Shown piece after piece: positions 9,819 through 17,600 of a DNA stretch of 20,890 nt (positions within the stretch are counted from its first letter, which is position 1; every line of letters begins with the position of its first letter). The notes beneath the pieces were generated by a model. It was not told where the DNA came from, ran no database searches, and saw only the letters and a list, made by a program, of their open reading frames with translations. The stretch comes from Chara braunii. Its lineage: Eukaryota > Streptophyta > Charophyceae > Charales > Characeae. The stretch covers positions 4,528 through 25,417 of the forward strand of contig BFEA01000437.1 of NCBI GenBank assembly GCA_003427395.1. The letters run 5' to 3'. The translations under genes were made by a program, and so were the position numbers.

Positions 9819-10210
9819 TCTTGAGAATATGATGTTGTGTAAGGGGGCAGAAAACCTAGCTGGCACGCGTCACGTCAGAAAAGCGAAAGCTGTTCCACCT
9901 TAGGGCCAGATCCCACGGGCAAAGAGGATTGGAAAAAGTGGCTGAATCTGGACGTGTTCCACACAGAGATGCAGAGAAGCAGATCAGTCACAATGTTTTG
10001 CACATCTCCACAAACACGTCCAGATTCAGACTCTTTTTCGCATCCTCTTTGCCAGTGGGATCTGCTCCTTAGTGAGCTCGCAGGGGAGGTTCTTGGGGGA
10101 ATGTGCAAAATGGAGAGAGTGTTTTCTTCCCGAAGCTGCGATGCACCTGCCATCTACATGACAGCTGTTTTTCATTTTTCTTTCTCTTATCTCTTTCGTT
10201 TTTTTCTCAC
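9819..10210. repeat. repeat family 1, copy A (interrupted by a hairpin element)
   Basis: Two blocks match copy B. Block 9819-9903 matches 12080-12174, including an identical run AAAGCGAAAGCTGTTC. Block 10073-10210 matches 12324-12462, including GAGCTCGCAGGGGAGGTTCT and CATCTACATGACAGCTG. Between the blocks copy A has the 163-bp hairpin element and copy B has an unrelated 145-bp element. The left end of copy A coincides with the adapter, so its true extent is unknown. On the minus strand the second block keeps an open frame that is shared by all three copies. Confidence 0.8.
9904..10066. mobile_element. 163-bp hairpin MITE
   Basis: Arms of about 55 bp (9905-9962 and 10013-10066) are inverted copies. 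They share CAGATCCCAC, GGCAAAGAGGAT and CTGAATCTGGACGTGTT, with a loop of about 50 bp. CCTTAG occurs at 9898-9903 and at 10067-10072, directly flanking the element, consistent with a short target duplication. A related half-element lies at 19745-19840. Confidence 0.75.
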
Positions 10211-10377
10211 CCCTTCCCCACGCCCCCACCTCTCTTTTTCTGCTTTCTCCCTGAACTGGCTTTCGTATTTTATCATGGTCCCAGTGCCCAATGCAAAAGG
10301 GGCTCGTTAGACACTCCTCGGGCGCGTCAAGTCCCCGAGTTCCAGTCGGGGAAAAAAAAGGTGAAAACACTCCGAAG

Positions 10378-10392
10378 AAAATTCCTTGGGCT
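10378..10392. repeat. target-site duplication of the U6 insertion, left copy
   Basis: A 15-bp direct repeat identical to 10502-10516. It starts with AAAA, as expected for an L1-like endonuclease nick in TTTT. Confidence 0.9.
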
Positions 10393-10410
10393 GTCCTTCT
10401 GGACATCCGT

Positions 10411-10442
<32 letters not shown>

Positions 10443-10501
10443 GGCCCCTGCTCAAGGATGACAAACAACAAAAAAAAGTAAAAAAAAATAATAATAATAA
10501 A
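10393..10501 (+). pseudogene. U6 snRNA retropseudogene, 3'-truncated, with A-rich tail
   Basis: Positions 10393-10463 match eukaryotic U6 snRNA from its first base through GGATGACA. They include the 5' stem-loop, the ACAGAGA box, the AGC triad and GCATGGCCCCTGC. After about 71 nt the sequence changes to an A-rich tail (AACAAC, A runs, AAT repeats) to 10501. The normal 3' part and terminal U run are missing. A perfect 15-bp direct repeat, AAAATTCCTTGGGCT, flanks it (10378-10392 and 10502-10516). No upstream TATA or USE promoter is visible. This is the signature of LINE-mediated retroposition (known for U6 in other eukaryotes). It is not expected to be functional. Confidence 0.93.
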
Positions 10502-10516
10502 AAAATTCCTTGGGCT
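10502..10516. repeat. target-site duplication of the U6 insertion, right copy
   Basis: Identical to 10378-10392 and directly follows the A-rich tail. Confidence 0.9.
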
Positions 10517-10538
10517 CCGAGGATTCCCCAGCCATTTC

Positions 10539-10572
10539 TTCCTTTTGCCCAAGGTCCCTTGGGCAAAAGGAA
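10539..10572. repeat. perfect 16-bp-arm palindrome
   Basis: Arms 10539-10554 (TTCCTTTTGCCCAAGG) and 10557-10572 are perfect inverted repeats with a 2-bp spacer. A related TTCCTTTTGCCTGAGG lies at 10797-10812 near the right end of the same element. Confidence 0.85.
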
Positions 10573-10949
10573 TCCGCTTTTCACAGAGAGGAGCGGGCCC
10601 ATGGGTAGAGAGACATTACAACCGAGAAGCTGGATCGTGGCGGCACCCTATTGGCTGAAGGCCTCAAGCACATTTGATTTTCTTTCTCTTTTCTTTTTTC
10701 TTTCTGACATCGCTCGAAGGAAATGTCCTCGGGCGACGTCCCCGAGGACAGGTGGAACGAAGGGCCCAAATCTCCCTTTGAACCAAAAGGAATTTTTCCT
10801 TTTGCCTGAGGATTTCAATAGGAGTGTCTAACGAGGCCCACGTACACATGAAAAAACAGTATCACACCACTACCATTACCCAGCTTTAGCTTTAGCAGAT
10901 AAAAAAAGACCCTCACACCAGGGTGAGCTCCCCGCTTTCTACAATAATC

Positions 10950-11072
10950 CTTCCTCCTAGATTTTTGTCATGTAGTCTGGCAGATGGCGAGTGCGTTGCA
11001 CCTTCTGGAGGAAGATACTCTCTCCATCTTGCACATTCTCTGAAAAACCTCTTCTGCCAGCTCCATGTAGTA
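10950..11072. repeat. repeat family 1, copy C (inverted)
   Basis: The reverse complement of this segment aligns to the second block of copies A and B. It shares a GAGCT..GCAG start, AACCTC, GAATGTGCAARATGGAGAGAGT and a GCCATCT end, with about 70-75% identity by eye. Further right, the reverse complement of about 11168-11190 (TTGAACCACCAGTATA) resembles the left end of the copy B insert. Copy C therefore seems to carry a diverged form of that insert. Confidence 0.65.
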
Positions 11073-11564
11073 AATGGGAAAAAAAAACAGAAACAAACAA
11101 ACAGAAAAACCCGGCCATTGTGGTCCTGAGGCCCAAAGCACAATATTTTTGGAGTAGGCGGCGAAATGCCGTATACTGGTGGTTCAAGCGAAATCCTCTC
11201 AGATTTCCTATTGCAAATAAAGAAATCCTCAAGAGCGGAGCAAAAATCAATCATCAGTAATCATCAGTAATCATCAGCAATCATGGATATCTTTGAGCCT
11301 CTACAGATACCGGATCCAGGATTTCAGTGGCGGTAGAGGCTCATCTGAAGCCGGATGAACCTGCGATGTTTAGTGGTCTACTTTAGCGGATGCCAGAAAG
11401 ACGCTGGCCGTCGTGGCCGGTGCTGGGGCATTGCCCTGTAACCTGTTTAGATAGGAGCGTGAGGCCCGGTTACCCCCCAGTAGAGAGATCTGGGGATTCG
11501 TCGAGGCAATCTATGGCTAACCGGGGCCTGCTGCCAGGACAATGATGGTCGGAGCTGGGGTGGG
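11073..11564. other. intergenic; short tandem repeat at 11248-11285
   Basis: A 10-bp unit AATCATCAGT is repeated 3-4 times at 11248-11285. An A-rich AAAC repeat lies at 11079-11105. No gene is recognised. Part of the left half may belong to copy C of repeat family 1. Confidence 0.5.
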
Positions 11565-12025
11565 CCTTAGGCTCCGACCCCACTGGCTGGCGGTAGCCGC
11601 CCGCCAGCCTTTGAAGAAAATGTTTTGAGATCCCACTGCTGGCGGTAAACGCAAGCACTTTTGTTTCCACTCTGCCTACCTCCGCTTTTGTATCACACCA
11701 ACCAATCCCCATGCCTCCTTTCCGCACGGGATGGCTGGTACGCTGGCCAATGTCTAGAGTCCGCCAGCATACCAGCCATTCCGTGCGGAAAGGAGGCACG
11801 GGGATTGGTTGGTGTGCTGAAAAAGCGGAGGCAAACTTGCCCGACAAGGCAAGTCTTCCTTATCGGGTAACAGAAACCTTGGGAAGTGCCGAAAATTGCT
11901 GTGGCAGTGGAGTCCCATTTCGCTTTCACATTCCCGTCGGCTACGATTTGTGATGGCGGTCATTGGCGGATGCTTTCCTGGCCGCCAGCTACTGCCAGCC
12001 AGTGGGGTCCGAGCTTTACTGCACT
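11565..12025. mobile_element. ~460-bp fold-back element
   Basis: Two nested pairs of inverted arms share one centre near 11757. The inner arms, about 11680-11748 and 11765-11832, are about 90% identical (AACCAATCCCC, GCCTCCTTTCCGCACGG). The outer arms, about 11570-11610 and 11977-12016, share GGACCCCACTGGCTGGC-like sequence. Between the arm pairs the match is weaker but present (TGGGATCTCAA-type and CGCTTTT segments). The whole can fold into one long cruciform. Frames reading across it are arm mirror images, not genes. Confidence 0.75.
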
Positions 12026-12078
12026 TTGCAACCTACCAATTGTATCCTTTGCACTACTTCAAGCACAAGATACATTTC

Positions 12079-12465
12079 AGTCTTCAGAATATTAGGCTGT
12101 GGAGAGAGGGTAGAAAACCTACCTGGCAGCCTGGCACACGTCACATCAGAAAAGCGAAAGCTGTTCAACCTTAAACTACCAGTACATCCAGCTATCCGCC
12201 GCGGGCCCTTTTCGAAGACTGCCCGCTGCCTATTCGATTTATCTACGGCGCCGTCCCTCTGAATTTTTTGTAGGCGACGAGTTTTCTTTTCAGCAAGGCT
12301 GGGGCCATGTACTGGCGGTTTAATGAGCTCGCAGGGGAGGTTCTTGGTAGAATATGTAAAATTGAGAGAATATTTTCCTCCGGAAGTTGCTATGCACCCG
12401 CCATCTACATGACAGCTGTTTTTCATTTTTCCTTTGTGTTCTCTCTTTCGTTTTTCTTCCCCCCA
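12079..12465. repeat. repeat family 1, copy B (with TTAA-flanked insert)
   Basis: Blocks 12080-12174 and 12324-12462 match copy A (9819-9903, 10073-10210) in the same orientation. The right end runs into the CCCCA microsatellite. On the minus strand the right block keeps an open frame comparable to those of A and C. Confidence 0.8.
12175..12319. mobile_element. 145-bp TTAA-flanked mini-element
   Basis: The ends ACTACCAGTACAT (12175-12187) and, reversed, ACCGCCAGTACAT (12307-12319) match at 11 of 13 positions. TTAA lies directly outside both ends (12171-12174, 12320-12323), the duplication typical of piggyBac-type insertion. TTAA is self-complementary, so it could instead be part of the inverted repeat. 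There is no coding capacity. Confidence 0.55.
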
Positions 12466-12509
12466 CCCCACCCCACCCCACCCCACCCCACCCACCCACC
12501 CACCCACCC
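12459..12509. repeat. (CCCCA)n / (CCCA)n microsatellite
   Basis: About five CCCCA units are followed by about five CCCA units. The minus strand is G-rich with runs of three and four G and could form a G-quadruplex. Confidence 0.9.
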
Positions 12510-12553
12510 TTCCTTTTTTTCTTCTTTTTGCCTGGACAAAAAAAAAAGAATTG

Positions 12554-13282
12554 TCAGTAATCATAAGACTTTTCGAGTGCGATCTTGAACCCAGCGTCTC
12601 TCAGCGCTCCCAACGTCCACTCAATATGTTGTGCATGTCCGTGATAGGTCTCCGAGTAGACAAGGATATCGTCCATGTATACGATCACGCAGAAGTTGAT
12701 CATTCCCTGAGTTAGCCGTGTCTTGTCGACGAAGTTTTGGAACGCCATGCTCATCGCTCGCTGAAACGTGGCAGGCGCATTGCAGATCCCCATCGGACAC
12801 CGAACCCACTGCCACGTGCCTTCAAACAACACGAAGGCTGTCTTTGGTCGATCTTCCTCCTTAACCAGAATGTGATGGAAGCCATGCCGAATATCAAACT
12901 TACTGAAATAATTAGCGCATCCAATCGCATCCAGCAAATCATCAATCTGGAGGAGGGGATACACATCTTTGATCGTGATTTCATTTAGCTTGCGATAATC
13001 AATGCATATGCGAATTGATCTGTTTTTCTTCGGTACTGGCACTACTGGAAATGACCATGGTCCGGTGGCGGGTTCGATCCGCCCGCTTGCTTCGAATTCC
13101 CGAATTCGTTCGAGAGCCTTCTTCCGTTCTATCAGGGAGTATCGGTAAGGCTTGCAGTGGATGGGGGAATGATTTCCTGTTTGAATTTCATGTTGAATAA
13201 CCAACGTATCGGTTACGCTAATCGCTCCCTGATATTCTATCAGAATGTCTGCAATCACACGGTGAATCTCATCAGGTACGCA
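12554..13282 (-). pseudogene. pol: pol fragment: Ty3/gypsy reverse transcriptase, truncated
   Basis: An open frame of about 242 codons follows an in-frame stop at 13283-13285. It shows the Ty3-type RT palm and fingers: an IDYRKLN block, FSKFDIRHGFHHI (Asp in the first catalytic position), CPMGICNAPATFQ, and YMDD at 12698-12709 with the two catalytic Asp. A stretch of about 9 residues (TRLTQGMIN) precedes YMDD and is longer than in typical gypsy RTs. The frame ends in the thumb region right after an ALEKS motif, where homology stops. It is part of one frame with the protease segment upstream, broken only by stops. Confidence 0.92.
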
Positions 13283-13792
13283 CTATGGGACGTGTAACTC
13301 AAATAGTTGATCCCAGATCCGTACGTCGATCTGCTTCGTGCATGCCTGTTTCGCCACATAGGGTGGTGGCGCAGAGATAAACGAATGGTCCGATCGCCAG
13401 GAGAACATCGTGGCCATCATCTGGGCGTCTTCCTCCCGGATAGCCACGTGTCCCTCCGGGGTGATCCCATCATAGATATCTTGCCATGGTACGGTTTTTG
13501 TGGCGATCTTTACTCCGAGCTCGTCGGATTCAGCCTCGAGGCGCCCAGGGGGTTCCAGAGAACTGGCCTCCGCCCCTAGACGTAACAGTCGTACTTCCTT
13601 TGCGGGTGTTAGTAGGGACTTCGGTAGATCTGTGATATCACAGTAATGCTTCTTGTCGTTATATCGGGCGAGGAAAGGGGAAATTCCTTCGTATAGGGTT
13701 TGAGGGGGTTCCAAAGAATCAACCATCCTCGAAATCTGTACGAGGGGTTCACCCAAAATCATCGTCTTGGTCCTTTGGATGTTCCGACCGGT
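13283..13792 (-). pseudogene. pol: pol fragment: protease-RT connector
   Basis: This lies between stops TAA (13793-13795) and TAG (13283-13285), in the same frame as the protease and RT. It encodes about 169 residues of the linker upstream of RT and ends in IWDQLFELHVP. No catalytic domain is recognised. Position and frame, rather than motifs, assign it to pol. Confidence 0.75.
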
Positions 13793-14680
13793 TTAATGCA
13801 TCGTTCTCGCAATCGTTCTGGGCGGCGGGTAATAGATACGGTGTCGTGCTAGCTTCAGAATTTCTGGATCATTTTCGCCACTGCTATCTGCATCCTTCGA
13901 TGATGGCTCATCGTCCGTGGAATTTTCCCAGGTGATCATACGAAGAGTCCCCACTATCATTGGCGAGACTCGCGGGACTGCGTTGATGGAAGTACGAAGA
14001 GTTAGTCTCATAGGTACAACATAGGGCTTTCCTCCCGTATTTCGGAGCATGATTGATCATCGCTCACAATCCAAGTTCGCAAGTAATGCTACAAGAGCAG
14101 GAAAGTCAAAATGAACATTGTAGGTATTTACGTCTAATACCATGACATCTTCCAGCGCATGCACCTTTCCTAATCGAAAAGCGACATTGGTCATTCTTCT
14201 CACTGTTTTAATCTTTTCTTCATCTGTCGATACGAGCTGATCTTTTTTCGAAAGCATAATCATATCGTTTCTCCTACCTGGCTTCTCAACTACTCGCAAC
14301 GAAATAGCCAAAACGATAGCTCCGGAATCGATGATCGTATTGTACGATATTCCCCATATTTCAATATCGCACTCCGCAAATTTTCAAGGGATAGCTTTAA
14401 TCCGTAGGAAATGATCGTCTTTCTGTATTAGTCCTACCCGTATTGGATCTGACGTGCTAGCCGCATTTTCATCTGGCGTGGGGCTTTTAGCCTTTATGTT
14501 CGGTGTTCGAGTGAGGGCGAATCGTTTCCGATTCGCCTTACAGTGTTGTAACATCTGCTCATTAACCTGTTCAGAGATCAAGAGCAAATGACCGATTGGA
14601 AGTGGAATCCGATGGTCCAAAGCTCGGACGATGTTCAACACATCTATTTCCCCAGTGACGGACGAAGGTGGGTCCTCCCG
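13793..14680 (-). pseudogene. pol: pol fragment: retropepsin-like protease region
   Basis: The aspartic protease motif TIIDSGAIVLAIS is readable on the minus strand, with D-S-G at 14321-14329. Downstream, residues fitting the second half of a retropepsin (VLDVNTYNV, PALVALLANLD) and a LRNTGGKPY segment follow. In-frame stops TGA at 14384-14386, TGA at 14057-14059 and TAA at 13793-13795 interrupt one continuous frame. The region 14384-14641 before the motif is a linker without recognised domain. Confidence 0.85.
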
Positions 14681-15410
14681 ACTTCATCTCTCCTGGAGAA
14701 GATCGCCACTCCGCCACCGCTTTCTGTTCCGGCGCTGGTCTAATTGTTCCAATCATTCCAAGTCCCGGATAACCAAGCGACACATATTGGTCCAACGGGA
14801 TGAGCTCAGCAGCTTCTTCCGCGGTAGCTAACACACTTCCTCCTCCTTCCATTTCCTCCATCAGAGCTCCTACCCGTCCGGGTCCGTTAGTGATGGGGGC
14901 TGCTGCCATGGGTGCGACCCCAACTCGTTGTTGCGGGGGCCGGTGGGGGCAGTCACGGGCTAGATGCCCGGGCTGATGGCATGCATAACAGACACTCAGA
15001 TTGTTCGCGGCTCCCCCGAGAGCAGGCGCCGGGGCTAGTCCTTGTTGGATCGGGGGGGCACGCAGCTCAATGGGCCTCATGTTCCTCATCATGGCTTCAA
15101 ACCGAGCGTTATGCTCTCGCTGTTCCTTTTTGTTTTCCTGGATTAGGCTAATTAATGTCTTGGTCAGTTTAAATATGGCAGTTGATTCGTTCGATCGTAC
15201 GAGATTCTCGATTGGTGGCGGGGGTGCCGTCATTACGGGTGCTGGCGCCGCAAGAATAGGGACACTCGTGATTACACTCGGGGCTGGTCGTTTAGGGGCT
15301 ATCTGTTCCATGTAGGTGATAGGTCCTGACACAAACCCCATATTCTCGAACTTGCTCTGCAACGCAGCCAACTCAGCTCTTGCCCTGGCGAGTTCGGACG
15401 AATCCCCTCA
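14571..15410 (-). pseudogene. gag: gag fragment: C-terminal region with zinc knuckle
   Basis: The frame carries a CX2CX4HX4C nucleocapsid zinc knuckle (CYACHQPGHLARDC, 14949-14990). It is preceded by an Ala/Pro-rich segment and a short predicted helix rich in Glu/Arg/Lys. Two stops (TAG 15411-15413, TGA 15408-15410) separate it from the capsid part. Near 14680 the frame shifts by one base into the protease frame; the open frame here runs on out of register to 14571. Confidence 0.88.
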
Positions 15411-15994
15411 CTAAGGATAGTCTTCTCCTTCCAGGAAGTTCGCCGCGAACTTTCGTTCCATCTCCTCTGCAGCGGCCATGATCTGTTGCAGCGTGTGATT
15501 GATGGGGGAGAACTGCTTTCGCAACTTTGCCCTTATTGTTCGGCTGCGAAGTCCATCAATAAACAAGTCTCTCCTGACTTGCTCGCCTCGCTCAGTTTTC
15601 ACAAAATGCGGTAGAACCGATTTCGATACTTCGCGATAGACTCGAGAGGTTTTTGCACCCTGTCTTTGATCATGTAGAGTGCTTGTTCTGGGTGGACATA
15701 ATCAAATCGATTCAGAAAATCTCGTTCGAAGGTAGGAAGATCTACCCATACATAGGTACTAAACCAGTGATGGGCATCTCCCCCTAATCGAGCAGGAATG
15801 TTTACCTGAGCTTCGTTATCGTCATACTGCTATGCTCGGAGCGTGGCCAACCATGCTCCTGCAAGATGGTGTGCAGGGTCGAACAAATAAAGATCAGGTG
15901 GCGTCATGGGAGCCCGGGCTCGTGGGGCGGGTTGACTAGGATTTGGTTGATTAGCATTCTACTGCAGATTCGGATTCTGTGCATTAGCGTTCAT
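15411..15994 (-). pseudogene. gag: gag fragment: N-terminal and capsid region
   Basis: A likely start is the ATG at 15994, followed by an Asn/Pro/Gln-rich leader. Next come a retrotransposon gag-like segment (DAHHWFSTYVWVDLPTF, then EQALYMIKDRVQKPLESIAKY) and LFIDGLRSRTI, typical of Ty3-type capsid domains. It is broken by TAG at 15959-15961, TAG at 15830-15832 and a single-base frameshift near 15605. An upstream TGA at 16025-16027 lies in the same frame, so the start could originally have been further upstream. Confidence 0.82.
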
Positions 15995-16133
15995 GTTGGC
16001 TGCCCGTCGATCAGCCGATCTACTTCAGGTGATGACGGGGTCGCGTCCACGCGCGTTCTGGGGTCGAGGTCGCCCTCGGTTAGCCAGATCGCCCAATTAG
16101 CGTGCTATTGATCCTAAGACCCGACCACGTGTC

Positions 16134-16147
16134 GGACTCCGATACCA
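16134..16147 (-). other. retrotransposon primer-binding site (initiator Met tRNA type)
   Basis: The minus strand reads TGGTATCGGAGTCC. It resembles the plant initiator-Met-tRNA primer site TGGTATCAGAGCC with about two mismatches, and is preceded by one more T as often seen. It lies about 140 bp before the gag start, the expected position. It fixes the inner edge of the LTR near 16148. Confidence 0.7.
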
Positions 16148-17600
16148 ACCTCACGCCCAGCGCGACTTCGTGATCGGAGTTGAGTGTGGGCCTGGAAGTG
16201 CGAAAAGGGGTGTGCCAAGGATTTTTGGGAAAGTGGGGGTGGAGTCCCTGGTCAGAACTGAGATCTCCTGTGGCAGAGTTTTTCGGGGGCACGAGTGCAA
16301 TTTGGTGAAGAGGGCGGACCACTTCCGGTCATAAGGTAGATGGCATGCGCAGGTCATTCAGGGTCGGGCAAGCCATTGGTTCCGAGGGCGGCGGTTGGCG
16401 GGAGGGTCCCTTCGGTGCGGGTGGGGTTCCGATGAGTCAGGCCGTTGGGAGTTGCCACGTGGCACCGGTCGTCGCGTGTTGGGATTAGGCCTCCGGAATT
16501 CCAGGGTCCTCTGATCGCACCGTCGTCGGCAGTTTCTGCAGGGCGTATTGGGCCAGTATGGGGCTATGGCCGACCACGGGACGACGCTGAGCCGATGATA
16601 CGGAAGAAGAAGACGGAAAGGAGGGAAACTAGTGGATATAACGACGAATCCGGGGTGGGTGAAGTAGTGGGTATGATCCTGATCGGGGAAGTCAGAGCAC
16701 CGGGGGTCGCTGGTTGTGGCGCAGTGAAACTCCCTAGGACACAGTCGATTCTCCGTTAGGCAGGGGAATCTTCGTCGGAGGAGTTCGTTTATCCAACGGG
16801 TGAAGCAGTCCGGGTCGCATAACAAGGACTCCGAGCTCTCTGAGCGTGTCATTGTGTCATCGCAGAGCTGCGAGGTTCCTAAGGGCGTGTCCCTGCCGAT
16901 GGCGATTGCCGCCTGTAAACTCGTGCAAACCGCGCAATCGAGCCGCACTTACACGTGTTTACATGGGACGATGGCGTCGTTGCTTGACGCGAAACGGCCA
17001 CATTCGATCAGACAATATCCCCGCAATCGATAGTCCTCTTTGAAATTGACGAATCGACACACGGGAGTCCGTGTAGGTGCGCAGATCAAGTCGCGTTTAC
17101 ACGTGTCCTCGCGTGGCGTTCGTTGGGACAGATATCCGGTTGTCTAATCACTCCGTATGTTCGAGCATGCAAGATGCAACCAGCGCAACAGCCCAATCAA
17201 GAAACAAACAAAAACGAGAACAGGATTGTCGATTGCGCAAAATTCCTATCCTACTCACGAGTGCATCAAAGACAATAAACAAGGGCTAAGGCAGGGATTC
17301 GGTAGAAAGACAAGCAACCAAACATGGCATCCATACATCCATTCATTCAGCAATGTACACACAGTGCATCTGAGAGGAAAATCGCGAAGACAAGTGTGAG
17401 CAAAACCCAAGTCCTGATTCCAAAAAAACAGAAAACGGGCAGATCGCCCGGAGACGAAATCAAGATTTATATACACGAGACAGGACGGAGAAAAGATAAA
17501 GAAAATAGCAAATCCGCGTTCATCAACCTCAACTCCCTCTTCCTCTCTCTCTCTCTTCGATGCGGACAGTCCGTCGTCACGCACCAACCCACGAAGCCGT
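16148..17600 (-). repeat. putative LTR (R/U5 and part of U3) of the Ty3 element
   Basis: On the minus strand this lies directly before the primer-binding site, where the 5' LTR belongs. The second LTR is lost, so the ends cannot be proved by pair comparison. A TATA box lies at 17466-17474. The downstream sequence is T-rich, as often in R/U5. The 196-codon minus frame at 16358-16948 is Pro/Arg-rich, matches nothing I know and is probably LTR sequence. Short similar segments TTACACGTGT occur at 16949 and 17097. If this reading is right the LTR exceeds 1.3 kb. Confidence 0.4.
17466..17474 (-). promoter_or_regulatory. TATA box, probably of the retrotransposon LTR
   Basis: The minus strand reads TATATAAAT, a near-perfect eukaryotic TATA box, oriented toward gag-pol. 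A start about 30 bp downstream would fall near 17440. Its assignment to the LTR is inference. Confidence 0.45.

Larger units (their letters stand above)
10300..10838. mobile_element. non-autonomous DNA element with perfect 16-bp terminal repeats
   Basis: Positions 10303-10318 (CTCGTTAGACACTCCT) and 10820-10835 are perfect inverted repeats, extended by GGG on the outside with one offset. The interior is built of short palindromes (10539-10572 and about 10727-10748). It carries a nested U6 retropseudogene that adds about 124 bp, so the original element was near 412 bp. No transposase is encoded and no target duplication is clear. Confidence 0.7.
12557..17600 (-). mobile_element. decayed, 3'-truncated Ty3/gypsy retrotransposon
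   Basis: Read on the minus strand, the order is putative LTR, primer-binding site, gag, zinc knuckle, protease, reverse transcriptase. This is the order of Ty3/gypsy (Metaviridae-type) LTR elements. The copy stops inside reverse transcriptase at about 12557, next to repeat family 1 copy B. RNase H, integrase, polypurine tract and the other LTR are missing. Many stops and two frameshifts show it is dead. The right boundary is not defined by any visible LTR pair, so 17600 is only a minimum guess based on the TATA box at 17466. Confidence 0.85.

Noticed and set aside
11248-11285. Short tandem repeat as a CRISPR-like array
   Set aside because: The 10-bp units are contiguous with no spacers, so it is a simple tandem repeat in eukaryotic DNA.
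11470-11963. Several 70-125-codon frames on both strands
   Set aside because: They are products of the fold-back palindrome; the same peptide pieces appear on both strands.
13060-13085. GGGTTCGATCC, like a tRNA T-loop
   Set aside because: It is inside the reverse transcriptase coding frame and no acceptor or anticodon stem surrounds it.
16358-16948. 196-codon minus-strand frame
   Set aside because: It is Pro/Arg-rich with no motif and lies between primer site and TATA in the putative LTR, so it is probably chance in GC-rich sequence.
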